Source of the DNA: JAMQKA01 sp043951865 | GTDB taxonomy: Bacteria > Bacteroidota > Rhodothermia > Balneolales > Balneolaceae | Assembly: GCF_043951865.1 (NCBI RefSeq) | Contig: NZ_JBINJF010000032.1 | Coordinates: 1-44,320, forward strand | Reading direction: 5' to 3' | DNA: 44,320 nt | Shown here: piece by piece, positions 19,738 to 28,261 of the stretch | How positions within the stretch are numbered: the first letter of the stretch is position 1 | Layout of the letters: each line of letters begins with the position of its first letter | Notes under the pieces: generated by a model | What the model was told of the DNA's origin: nothing | The model's input: only the letters and a program-made list of their open reading frames with translations | Database searches by the model: none | Program-made: the position numbers and the translations under genes

Positions 19738-20832
19738 ATGAAAACCCCAACACTATTTCTCTTCCTTTTTGTTTGTTGCCTGAGCATCGCATTTACCGGG
19801 TGTTCAGATAACCAAACCACCCGACCCGAGCGAAAAACGATCGTCGATGCGGTGTTTGCCAGCGGTCATATTACCACATCGGATGAATACCTGGTGACCT
19901 CGTATGCCGAGGGGTATCTGCAGCAATCCTACGTACAAGAAGGTGACTCGGTCACCTCGGGAATGCCGCTATTTCAACTTTCCAGCGACGTGCAGTCGGC
20001 CAATCTGGAGATTGCCGAGGCCAATTACCGGGATGCCAAACGCAAGGCTCAAGCCGATTCCCCTGAACTGCAGCAAGCGAAATTGCAAGTGGAGCAGGCG
20101 CAAAAACAATTGGAGCTGGACCGGAAAAACCTTGATCGCTATGCCGAGCTCGTAACTACCGAAGCCGTATCTCAACTTGAGTACGAGAAAGCACAGCTTC
20201 AATATGAGAGCTCTAAGAAAAACGTCGAGATCCTCGAAAAGTCACTGGCCGATCTGCAATACGCCCTTGAGTTAAACCTGCTAAATGCCAAAAATCAACT
20301 GGATATTCAGCGCGAAAGCACTCATGATTATATTCTCAGCGCTTCTACCAACGGACAGGTACTGAATGTTTTCAAGAGTCAAGGCGAACTGGTGCGCCGC
20401 GGTGAAGCGATTGCACAAATCGGTGGAGGAGAAACACTCATCAAACTCTATATAGCTGAGGAAGATATCGACGACATTGCGCTGGGACAGGAAGCGGTCA
20501 TCTCCCTGAATACCCATCCCGACCGGACCTACAAGGCTATCATCAGTAAAATATATCCTGCGTTTAATGAGCAAGAACAATCATTTATCGTGGAAGCCCA
20601 GTTTTCTGATGATCTTCAAACGCTGTTCCCCGGCACTCAACTGCAGGCCAACATTATCATCCAGCAAAAAGAGGACGTCCTGGTAATTCCAACCGTCTAT
20701 TTGATGGAAGGAGATACTGTTTTAAACCGAACAGGTAATAAAATTCCTGTTAAAACAGGCATCAAAAATACCGAATGGGTTGAGATTATGGACGGCATTG
20801 ATACTACGAACACCATAATGCTTAAGCTATGA
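19738..20832 (+). CDS. HlyD/RND-type membrane fusion protein (lipoprotein)
   Basis: This 364-residue periplasmic adaptor is a lipoprotein with lipobox FTGC and Cys22. The barrel-sandwich hybrid domain starts VDAVFASGHITTSDEYLVTSYAEGYLQQSYVQEGDSV. A coiled-coil hairpin lies at about residues 95-185 (ELQQAKLQVEQAQKQLEL, then SKKNVEILEKSLADLQYAL). The C-terminal beta-barrel part ends with VLVIPTVYLMEG. It links an inner-membrane ABC transporter to the TolC-like channel. Its stop overlaps the permease start by 4 bases. Confidence 0.93.
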   Translation: MKTPTLFLFLFVCCLSIAFTGCSDNQTTRPERKTIVDAVFASGHITTSDEYLVTSYAEGYLQQSYVQEGDSVTSGMPLFQLSSDVQSANLEIAEANYRDAKRKAQADSPELQQAKLQVEQAQKQLELDRKNLDRYAELVTTEAVSQLEYEKAQLQYESSKKNVEILEKSLADLQYALELNLLNAKNQLDIQRESTHDYILSASTNGQVLNVFKSQGELVRRGEAIAQIGGGETLIKLYIAEEDIDDIALGQEAVISLNTHPDRTYKAIISKIYPAFNEQEQSFIVEAQFSDDLQTLFPGTQLQANIIIQQKEDVLVIPTVYLMEGDTVLNRTGNKIPVKTGIKNTEWVEIMDGIDTTNTIMLKL

Positions 20833-22085
20833 AATTGTTTCCCCTAAATTCTACCAACGCGAAGATTGCTCTAGTGCACCTAACCTCTAGACTAAAGCAG
20901 TTACTGGTAGCGGTATTGAGTGTGACCTTCGGGATATCCATGTACATTTTCTTGAATGGATTTCTCAACGGTGTGAACGATACACAGACTGAACTGGCCT
21001 TTAGCACCATGGCTCACATCCGCATATACAACGATCTGCCTGAGGATAAAACCAACCTGCTGGAGATGGCCTCGGAAAAAACTATGGCAGTAAATATTCG
21101 GAATCCACGGGTCATCAAGTATACTGAAGGCATCCAAAATGCTGACCAATACGTCAGGGCGGTCGAGCGGCAACCGGAAGTGAAGGCGGTTTCAAAACAG
21201 GTAAACATCAATATCTTCTATCGGAATGGTGCCATACAAGTGAACGGGCAGTTATCGGGAGTGGATGTAGCAAGCGAGGACAAACTGTTCGATACTTCAA
21301 AATATGTCACCAGCGGCTCATGGGAAAATCTTTCTACGCGCAGCAATGGCATTGTACTTGGCAAAGGCCTGGCTCGCAAGCTGAGTCTAAATATGGGGGA
21401 TCGCGTTCAGGTGACCACTGCTGACGGCTTATCCAAAAGCTATGAGATTGTAGGGTTGTTGGAAACCTCCCTGACAAGTGTGGACAATTCCAAGGGGTAT
21501 ATACGAATCTCATCTGCCCGCCAGCTGCTCTCCGAAAACATGAGCTATGTAACCGACATACAGGTAAACGTCCGGGATTTCAATGAAGCGGAACAGACGG
21601 CGGCTACCCTCTCCCGGGTGATACCCTACAAGGTGGAACCCTGGATGGAAGCCAGCGGCCAGTTGGAAGCAGGTAGTGAATTGCGGGATATTCTCGGAAT
21701 AGCTGTTTCGCTGACTATTTTGCTGGTTGCCGGCTTCGGTATCTATAACATCATGAATATGACCGTGAACGAGAAGATTAAAGAGATCGCCATCTTAAAA
21801 GCGATGGGATTTGACGGTGACGATATTGTAGAAATATTCCTAACCCAGTCTGTGATTATCGGTTTGTTGGGCGGAGTCGTCGGCATGGCTTTTGGGTATG
21901 TAGTTTCCAGGCTGATTAACAACATCCCGTTTAATGTAGCCGGCCTGGAGGTGCTGCCGATGACCTACAACCTCGACGATTACGGGCTGGCCTTCATGTT
22001 CGGACTCATCACCACATTTATAGCAGGCTACCTGCCGGCGCGGAAAGCCTCCAAGATTGACCCTGTAGAAATTATAAGAGGATAA
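20829..22085 (+). CDS. ABC transporter permease, FtsX/MacB-LolC type
   Basis: This 418-residue protein has one N-terminal membrane helix (about 20-45), a large periplasmic MacB-like domain (about 50-270), and three C-terminal helices. The first of the three carries LGIAVSLTILLVAGFGIYNIMNMTVNEKIKEIAILKAMGF, the FtsX signature. This matches MacB/LolC permeases, which drive substrate transfer mechanically. It lies between the adaptor and the ATPase genes. Together with TolC it could form a MacAB-TolC-like exporter; LolCDE-like lipoprotein transfer is the alternative. Confidence 0.93.
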   Translation: MKLFPLNSTNAKIALVHLTSRLKQLLVAVLSVTFGISMYIFLNGFLNGVNDTQTELAFSTMAHIRIYNDLPEDKTNLLEMASEKTMAVNIRNPRVIKYTEGIQNADQYVRAVERQPEVKAVSKQVNINIFYRNGAIQVNGQLSGVDVASEDKLFDTSKYVTSGSWENLSTRSNGIVLGKGLARKLSLNMGDRVQVTTADGLSKSYEIVGLLETSLTSVDNSKGYIRISSARQLLSENMSYVTDIQVNVRDFNEAEQTAATLSRVIPYKVEPWMEASGQLEAGSELRDILGIAVSLTILLVAGFGIYNIMNMTVNEKIKEIAILKAMGFDGDDIVEIFLTQSVIIGLLGGVVGMAFGYVVSRLINNIPFNVAGLEVLPMTYNLDDYGLAFMFGLITTFIAGYLPARKASKIDPVEIIRG

Positions 22086-22087
22086 CC

Positions 22088-22765
22088 ATGAATAATTACG
22101 CGCTATCGGCCCAACATATCTCCAAGTTTTTTTACGAACCCAAAAAATTCCAGGTACTAAAAGACATCAGCTTCAATGTGAAGCAGGGCGAATTCCTGGC
22201 ATTGATTGGCAAATCGGGTTCGGGTAAGTCGACTCTACTGTATGTGCTTTCCACTATGGATACCGATTATGACGGATCCATTTCGATCAACGGAACGATG
22301 CTAAAGGGGAAAAACCAAAATGAGCTGGCTGCATTTCGTAACCGGAATATCGGTTTTGTATTCCAGTTCCATTACCTGCTACCAGAATTTTCGGCCCTGG
22401 ATAATGTGATGCTGCCTGCCCTGAAATTGAAGCAGAAACCGGAGGAGCAAATTCGGGAAGAGGCCCTCGAAAACTTGAACCTCTTGGGGATCAAGGACCA
22501 GGCGTTCAAATTGGCCAGCAAGCTATCCGGCGGACAGCAGCAGCGGGTAGCCATTGCCCGCGCACTCATTAACGAGCCCGCTATTATCATGGGAGATGAA
22601 CCCACTGGCAACCTTGACTCAGAAAATACCAACATCGTCTTTGACATATTTCGTCAACTTGCCAGAGACCGGGGGCAGACGATAATTGCCGTAACCCATG
22701 ATGATGATTTCGCCGACAACTGTGACCGGGTGATTGAACTGTCGGACGGGGAGTTGTATCGGTAA
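22088..22765 (+). CDS. ABC transporter ATP-binding protein, MacB/LolD type
   Basis: This 225-residue ATPase has all motifs: Walker A GKSGSGKST at residues 41-49, Q-loop FVFQFHYLLPEFSALDNV, signature LSGGQQQRVAIARAL near 144, Walker B IIMGDEPTGNLDS, and H-loop AVTHDDDFA. The LLPEFSALDNVMLP stretch is typical of the LolD/MacB subfamily. It starts 2 bases after the permease stop and ends the operon. No clear terminator follows. Confidence 0.95.
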   Translation: MNNYALSAQHISKFFYEPKKFQVLKDISFNVKQGEFLALIGKSGSGKSTLLYVLSTMDTDYDGSISINGTMLKGKNQNELAAFRNRNIGFVFQFHYLLPEFSALDNVMLPALKLKQKPEEQIREEALENLNLLGIKDQAFKLASKLSGGQQQRVAIARALINEPAIIMGDEPTGNLDSENTNIVFDIFRQLARDRGQTIIAVTHDDDFADNCDRVIELSDGELYR

Positions 22766-23255
22766 CTACTTTGATTGCTAAGTGCTGTAAATGTTTACAA
22801 CATATTATGTCTCGCTGGAGTCAACGTAATTTGAATGTAAGAACTCTAACCTGTATTTCTCATAATGCTTTGATATACAGTGAGTTACATTGTTTTTAAA
22901 ACTGAACATGCTATAACAGTTTGCAGCGGGCTACGAAATTGTCCCGTCTGCTACGTTAAAGGTGGTAATCGCGCACTCAACGTATAAAGATGATGAACTG
23001 GGTTGCCCGGAAAGGATATGATCGAGACTTTCGGTTTGCTTGTTTTCTACGCCGCTGAAATAATCAATCCATATACTGGTCGCTACTAAAATCAGTTCTC
23101 ATCAGTCCACATGTCCTCTAAATCGCCTTTCCAGTGTAATTAAGTCTTTTGGTCGTATTTGTAGGAGATCCAGAGTTTTATTACGGAATTAAAGATAACA
23201 TGAGGGTGTTCGATATCTGTAAATTCCACGAAACTTAATACACTGAAAAATATCT
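22766..23255 (+). other. 490-base gene-free stretch between the efflux operon and a methyltransferase
   Basis: No plausible intact gene. It contains a decayed vapBC fragment (23014-23150) and otherwise no repeat or RNA that I recognise. It probably also holds the promoter of the methyltransferase at 23256. Confidence 0.7.
23014..23150 (-). pseudogene. vapBC relic related to cassette C17
   Basis: About 130 bases match the antitoxin-toxin junction of C17 (about 13811-13935) at high identity, by eye about 85-88%, with a short deletion at the antitoxin end. On the minus strand the toxin frame reads LILVATSIWIDYFSGVENKQTESLD. The GTG start has become CTG and the first catalytic Asp (GAT) has become Ala (GCG). 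The rest of the toxin and most of the antitoxin are missing. It is a dead remnant, 7 kb outside the array, without attC sequence beside it. Confidence 0.8.
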
Positions 23256-23876
23256 ATGTCACGATTTGATGAGGAAGCCAAAGACTGGGACACCCCCGAA
23301 AGCCAGGAACGCGCAGAAAATATTGCAGATGCGATCAAGGCACACATCCCGCTTTCCAAAGAAATGTCTGCTTTTGAGTACGGCTGCGGAACCGGACAGC
23401 TCAGTTTTGAGCTTCGTGATGAAATCGGTTCCATTACCCTGGCCGATAGCTCGACAGGAATGTTGGACGTACTGCGCGATAAAATAAAGGCTGAGTCGGC
23501 CGAGGATATGAATCCGGTCAAACTTGATCTAACAAAAGACCCGCTTCCCAGCGAGCAATTTGACCTGGTTTATACCATGATGACGCTTCACCACATCCCG
23601 GAAACCCAATTAATCCTGAATCAATTCTATGAGTTGCTGAATCCCGGCGGATATCTGTGCGTTGCCGATCTCGATAAAGAGGACGGTTCTTTTCACGGTC
23701 ATGATGTTGATAATGTCCATAAAGGATTTGATCGGGAGGATCTGGCGCGATTGGTGGAAAAACAAGGTTTTACTGATATCTCCTTTAAAACAGCCTATAG
23801 GATGGAGAAAGAGATTAATGAACAGGGCGAAACTAAAACATTTCCTGTTTTCCTAATGGTTGCACAAAAGGAATAA
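23256..23876 (+). CDS. SAM-dependent class I methyltransferase
   Basis: This 206-residue Rossmann-type methyltransferase has motif I FEYGCGTGQLSFEL at about residues 42-55. ADSSTGMLDVLRDKI follows (the acidic ribose-binding position), then DLVYTMMTLHHIPE and LLNPGGYLCVADLDKED. This is the Methyltransf_11/25 type. The substrate is unknown. It is monocistronic, with a bidirectional terminator shared with katG just after it. Confidence 0.93.
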   Translation: MSRFDEEAKDWDTPESQERAENIADAIKAHIPLSKEMSAFEYGCGTGQLSFELRDEIGSITLADSSTGMLDVLRDKIKAESAEDMNPVKLDLTKDPLPSEQFDLVYTMMTLHHIPETQLILNQFYELLNPGGYLCVADLDKEDGSFHGHDVDNVHKGFDREDLARLVEKQGFTDISFKTAYRMEKEINEQGETKTFPVFLMVAQKE

Positions 23877-23921
23877 ATAGTATTTATGTAATTGGCGAAA
23901 GGTGTTAAATAAAGACAAATA

Positions 23922-23951
23922 AAAAGGCAGCCTGAAAACAGGCTGCCTTTT
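23922..23951. terminator. Bidirectional intrinsic terminator between the methyltransferase and katG
   Basis: AAAAGGCAGCCTG (23922-23934) pairs perfectly with CAGGCTGCCTTTT (23939-23951) around an AAAA loop. There is A-run and T-run on either side, so it can serve the plus-strand methyltransferase and the minus-strand katG. Confidence 0.9.
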
Positions 23952-24011
23952 GCAATTTAGAACTGTTAACCACTTCCGGTTCCGGAAGAGAACCATCTGT
24001 GTTGGAGAAGT

Positions 24012-26237
24012 TTACTTCAGGTCGAAACGATCCAGTTGCATCACTTTGGTCCATGCATCAACGAAGTCGTTAACGAACTTCTCTTCGGCATCATCGGCCG
24101 CATACGCTTCAGAAAGTGCCCGCAACTCTGAGTGTGAACCAAAGATCAAGTCAACACGAGTGGCGTTCCACTTGACGTCACCGGTATCACGATCTCGAGC
24201 TTCAAAGCGTAGTTTGTCATCCGAAGTCGCTTCCCAGGCGTAATCCATATCGAGCAGATTCACGAAGAAATCGTTGGTCAGCGTTTCCGGCCGGTCGGTA
24301 AAGACTCCATAATCGGAATCATCGTAATTGGCCTTAAGTGCGCGCATTCCGCCAACAAGAACCGTCATTTCAGGAGGCGTAAGCGATAGCAACTGCGCCT
24401 TGTCAACCAGCATTTCTTCCGGCCTTGCATTGCACTCCGCATTGTAGTAGTTGCGGAATCCGTCAGCATTGGGCTTGAGCCATTCAAATGATTCCTCATC
24501 TGTTTGCTCTGCCGTGGCATCATTGCGTCCCGGTGTAAAAGGAACTTCAACATCATGACCGGCGTCTTTTGCAGCCTTTTCGACAGCAGCTGCGCCACCG
24601 AGAACGATCAGGTCCGCAAGAGAAACGCGCTTATTTCCCGATTGTCCGTTGTTGAATTCCTCCTGAATACCCTCGAGCACTTCAATTGCTTCGGCTAGTT
24701 GTTCAGGATTGTTGACTTCCCAATCTTTCTGTGGAGCAAGTCGAATGCGGGCACCGTTGGCACCGCCTCGCTTGTCAGAATCGCGATAGGTTGAAGCCGA
24801 AGCCCATGCTGTTTTAACAAGCCGGGACACAGTCAGATCGGTATTGAGAATTTTCGCTTTAAGTTCTTCGATATCCTTTTCATCGATCAGTTCATAATCA
24901 ACCTCAGGGATGGGATCTTGCCATAACAGATCTTCCTCGGGGACTTCCGGTCCTAGATAACGAGATTTGGGTCCCATATCGCGGTGAATGAGCTTGAACC
25001 ATGCCCGGGCATAGGCATCCGCAAATTCATCGGGATTTTCATAGAATCGCCTGGAAATTTTTCGATACTCCGGATCTACTTTCAGGGCAAGATCCGTGGT
25101 CAGCATCATTGGCGGATTTTTCTTGTCCGGATCGTGAGCATCGGGTACGGTGCCATCGCCCGCTTCATCCTTTGGCTGCCACTGGTAAGATCCGGCAGGA
25201 CTCTTAGTCAGCTCCCACTCATACTCAAAAAGATTCTCAAAAAAGCCCATATCCCACTGGATGGGATTATTGGTCCATGCGCCTTCTTCACCGTCGGTGA
25301 TGGTATCTCCGCCTTTTCCTGAACCGTAATCGCTAATCCAGCCGAAGCCCTGCTCTTCAATATCAGCCGCTTCAGGTTCCGGTCCTTTATGTTCCAGCGG
25401 TCCGGCCCCGTGCGTTTTGCCAAAGGTGTGCCCTCCGGCAATAAGGGCAACGGTTTCTTCGTCATTCATGGCCATGCGTGCAAACGACTGACGAATAAAA
25501 TGAGCTGATTTTTCGGGGTCCGGCTCTCCATTGGGTCCCTCCGGATTCACATAGATCAACCCCATGTGGTCCGCGGCAAGTGGTCCTTTAAGATTACCTT
25601 CTTCATCGTGACGCTCATCGCCCAGCCACTCTTCTTCGGAACCCCAGTTGACAGAAGTATCAGGCTCCCAGTCGTCTTCGCGTCCACCGGCAAAACCGAA
25701 TGTCTCAAAACCCATCGACTCCATCGCTACGTTACCGGCCAGCACTAACAAATCAGCCCATGATAATTTTCGACCATACTTTTTCTTGATTGGCCAAAGC
25801 AGGCGACGCGCTTTATCCAGGTTGGCATTATCGGGCCAGCTGTTCAGGGGGGCAAAACGTTGTTGCCCACCGGCAGTTCCACCCCGACCGTCAGAAACAC
25901 GGTACGTGCCGGCAGCATGCCACGACATTCTGATAAAGAGTCCGCCATAGTGCCCCCAGTCTGCAGGCCACCAATCTTTGGAGTCAGTCATCAGATCATG
26001 GAGATCCTGCTTTACAGCTTCAAAATCGAGCTTTTGGAATTCTTCCGCATAGTCAAAATCCTCATCCATCGGAGTACCTTTCGACGAATGCTGGCGCAGC
26101 ATATCCAGATTTAACCGATCAGGCCACCATTTATCGAGCTTTGAACCACTGGCAGCGGTTTCATTTGAGCCCCCGTTATGAAAGGGACATTTGCTTTCAT
26201 TACCATTTGATCTATTCTGAGTTTTCTCTTTATCCAT
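24012..26237 (-). CDS. katG: Catalase-peroxidase KatG
   Basis: This 741-residue bifunctional haem enzyme destroys hydrogen peroxide. Both homologous halves are present. Distal residues Arg103, Trp106 and His107 are in IRMSWHAAGTYR, and proximal His270 is in IAGGHTFGKTHG. Tyr229 (MGLIYVNPEG) and Met255 (FARMAMND) complete the Trp-Tyr-Met adduct needed for catalase activity. The C-terminal half retains the fold without haem (SDKRGGANGARIRLAPQKDW). It is rich in acidic residues, as in halophiles. It has no signal peptide, so it should act in the cytoplasm. A bidirectional terminator follows. Confidence 0.98.
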   Translation of the reverse strand: MDKEKTQNRSNGNESKCPFHNGGSNETAASGSKLDKWWPDRLNLDMLRQHSSKGTPMDEDFDYAEEFQKLDFEAVKQDLHDLMTDSKDWWPADWGHYGGLFIRMSWHAAGTYRVSDGRGGTAGGQQRFAPLNSWPDNANLDKARRLLWPIKKKYGRKLSWADLLVLAGNVAMESMGFETFGFAGGREDDWEPDTSVNWGSEEEWLGDERHDEEGNLKGPLAADHMGLIYVNPEGPNGEPDPEKSAHFIRQSFARMAMNDEETVALIAGGHTFGKTHGAGPLEHKGPEPEAADIEEQGFGWISDYGSGKGGDTITDGEEGAWTNNPIQWDMGFFENLFEYEWELTKSPAGSYQWQPKDEAGDGTVPDAHDPDKKNPPMMLTTDLALKVDPEYRKISRRFYENPDEFADAYARAWFKLIHRDMGPKSRYLGPEVPEEDLLWQDPIPEVDYELIDEKDIEELKAKILNTDLTVSRLVKTAWASASTYRDSDKRGGANGARIRLAPQKDWEVNNPEQLAEAIEVLEGIQEEFNNGQSGNKRVSLADLIVLGGAAAVEKAAKDAGHDVEVPFTPGRNDATAEQTDEESFEWLKPNADGFRNYYNAECNARPEEMLVDKAQLLSLTPPEMTVLVGGMRALKANYDDSDYGVFTDRPETLTNDFFVNLLDMDYAWEATSDDKLRFEARDRDTGDVKWNATRVDLIFGSHSELRALSEAYAADDAEEKFVNDFVDAWTKVMQLDRFDLK

Positions 26238-26549
26238 ACGACGATTGGTTTATCAGTTTCTTATTATCAATTCCAATCTAACCAAATCATTGATTCATAT
26301 AAATTGTTTCCTGATAGAAAAATACTATCAGCGATATTAGAGTTAATTATATGCGGTGTACATCTCCCAATAAAATCGATCAATGCGGCCAGCAGCGCAG
26401 GATTTTTGATTTTTTTTGAGACAAGTGGCAGGGCCAATGTATGTTTATGGAAAGGAGCGTATCCCGGACTTCTCACGAGAAGAGTACAGGCTAAATAGCA
26501 AAGCCCTCACAAAGGAGGGCTTTGCGGGTTTACCCGATTGCACCGTTTT
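26238..26549. other. 312-base stretch upstream of katG
   Basis: It holds the katG promoter region and a hairpin at 26498-26525. I see no gene; open frames on either strand have no family features. Confidence 0.6.
26498..26525. terminator. Intrinsic terminator after the SnoaL-like gene
   Basis: GCAAAGCCCTC (26498-26508) and GAGGGCTTTGC (26515-26525) form an 11-bp perfect stem with a 6-base loop, just past the minus-strand SnoaL-like stop. The T-run is weak. Confidence 0.65.
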
Positions 26550-26912
26550 CTAATTTTGCGTACCGTAAAAACGCTCCCGGGCAATTTCGTCGTCCTCCCA
26601 GTGCTGTACAGCGACCTGCTCGATAGTGACGGGATCGTCGCTCCCCTCGAACGTAACGGTCATATTCGATTCAACACTGGTGACTCCATCCTCTTCGTTG
26701 GAGGTGATACCCACCACTTCGATGCCGTGAAATTCTTCTACGCTCCCGAAGAATTCGTTTTCACGTTCACGGTTGGCATCTTTCCCTTCCACCTCGGTAC
26801 CATCTTCCAATACCATGACCACATCGTCGGCGTAATACTCTTCGAACGCCTCCATGGCTGTGCCCTGCGCAATATGATTATAGATGTCATTAATTTTGTC
26901 AAAATAACTCAT
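26550..26912 (-). CDS. SnoaL-like / NTF2-fold protein
   Basis: This 120-residue cystatin-like (NTF2-fold) protein reads FDKINDIYNHIAQGTAMEAFEEYYADDVVMVLEDG near the start, then REREFFGSVEEFHGIEVV-like strands and VTFEGSDDPVTIEQVAVQHW. SnoaL-like proteins are small cavity proteins, either enzymes or ligand binders; catalytic residues cannot be fixed here. It stands alone upstream of katG with its own terminator. Confident about the fold, not the function. Confidence 0.85.
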   Translation of the reverse strand: MSYFDKINDIYNHIAQGTAMEAFEEYYADDVVMVLEDGTEVEGKDANRERENEFFGSVEEFHGIEVVGITSNEEDGVTSVESNMTVTFEGSDDPVTIEQVAVQHWEDDEIARERFYGTQN

Positions 26913-27224
26913 AATGTATAACTATTTAATGTTAAACGATTAGTGCAGGTCATATAACCAGCCAGAAGAAAAAATCGTTTGCGATTTCTGATTTTTTTAG
27001 AAATAGTTGGCGTGGGTACCAGATTTACTTGCCAGAAATAGAGTCAATTGAGTTGCACACCTTGAGATAGGCCAGGGGTTCACACGTTTTTGAACACACC
27101 TCATCAACACCTTCTGTAACCTCCGGTGCAGCAGCCCGCTCCCCCCTGTTCCCTCCGATAAACCACAAGCAGGCCAGGCAAACCTGTTTAGTAAGTCCGC
27201 ATTCCCATATAACCGGACTAAAGA
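26913..27224. other. 312-base gene-free stretch
   Basis: No gene or recognised RNA. It contains the SnoaL-like promoter side and a short hairpin AAATCG-TTTG-CGATTT near 26976, followed by T-runs, which may be a weak terminator. Confidence 0.5.
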
Positions 27225-27869
27225 TTAAAGTGGTTTCACCCGGATATTCTTAAAATAAACAAGGCTGCCGGGGTCGTGTCCCTGCAGGGCAAAGGTTCCA
27301 CTGGAGAGGACATTTTCACCGCGATCCACATTTTCAGGTTCCGTGTAGTCGACCATCGTCTTCCCATCCACTTTTATGACAATGCGATTCCCCTCAACCG
27401 TAATATGCATGGTAAACCACTCATTATCCGGGAACGGGGTCTCCTTGATATCGTCTACACCATAGAGACTGGCCGTTCTTCGCGGATCTTTATCGTAGCT
27501 GTTATTGATCTGCGCCTCGTATCCCTTGGAGGGCCAGCCCTCTTCCTGGTACTGTGTGTGGAAGAAAATACCGGAATTGGAACCCTCGGTTGTCATCACA
27601 TCGGCCTTGAATTCAAAGTCCCTGAAATTGTGATCGTTGACCGGACCCTGGTAAAACAGGTGGGCCCGCGGCCCGTCTACAACGATTCGGCCCTCCTTCA
27701 CGGAAAATGTTTCGGGATTTTCACTGGCTTTCCATCCATCCAGCGTATGACCGTCAAACAGGGAGATCCAGCCGTTATCGGACTGGGCAACCGCCTGTGT
27801 CGTAAAACCGGTTGCCAGTAAACCCATCATGCAAATAAACAGTCCCGTTATTTTAGCGTAGTTGTTCAT
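27225..27869 (-). CDS. DUF1080 (3-keto-disaccharide hydrolase type) secreted protein
   Basis: This 214-residue protein begins at ATG 27869 with a signal peptide (AKITGLFICMMGLLATGFTTQAVAQ); a longer in-frame start at 27944 adds a non-signal extension and is less likely. The DUF1080 concanavalin-like domain has GWISLFDGHTLDGWKASENPETFSVKEG, the NSGIFFHTQ block and VDYTEPENVDRG. Some members hydrolyse 3-keto-glycosides; the substrate here is unknown. A second DUF1080 gene lies at 30105, and the two flank a VWA lipoprotein and a secreted methyltransferase. Confidence 0.92.
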   Translation of the reverse strand: MNNYAKITGLFICMMGLLATGFTTQAVAQSDNGWISLFDGHTLDGWKASENPETFSVKEGRIVVDGPRAHLFYQGPVNDHNFRDFEFKADVMTTEGSNSGIFFHTQYQEEGWPSKGYEAQINNSYDKDPRRTASLYGVDDIKETPFPDNEWFTMHITVEGNRIVIKVDGKTMVDYTEPENVDRGENVLSSGTFALQGHDPGSLVYFKNIRVKPL

Positions 27870-28261
27870 AATGATCCCAAATAATTTATAATTAACGTGA
27901 TATACACTCTCCGAAATTTCAGTATCCATATCTTGTACTGCCACACAATATTGGACCTTTACTCGTGAACTGCAAACCCATTCAGGTTATTGAAATGGGT
28001 TTGCACCAAGAGAGAATGCTGAATATCCAATTTCAGTGATCAATAGTGTTGCCGATTTTACATGCTTACCATCCGGGATTCCACCCAGGGGCTGTACATG
28101 CGCTCACGTGTTTTCGGGGAACCCTTTGTTTTTGGATACCTCTGATAATAAAATCAACCAGTAACGGTTTTTAAAATTGGGAACAAATATTAACTTCATC
28201 CTTTAAACTGAATGATTCCGCGAGAAGATCGTCAATTTCGGTATAAATTTGATCAGCAAAC
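27870..28261. other. 392-base divergent intergenic region
   Basis: It lies between the minus-strand DUF1080 gene and the plus-strand VWA gene, so both promoters should be here. A strong hairpin is at 27971-28005. No gene seen. Confidence 0.6.
27971..28005. repeat. 12-bp inverted repeat in the divergent promoter region
   Basis: TGCAAACCCATT (27971-27982) and AATGGGTTTGCA (27994-28005) are perfect inverse repeats around an 11-base loop. No T-run follows on either strand, so an operator or RNA structure is more likely than a terminator. Confidence 0.6.

Noticed and set aside
24984..25950. Several frames on the plus strand across katG
   Set aside because: They lie opposite a complete, motif-rich KatG frame.
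27225..27944. Longer start for the first DUF1080 protein
   Set aside because: The added 25 residues precede an intact signal peptide at 27869, so the shorter form is favoured.
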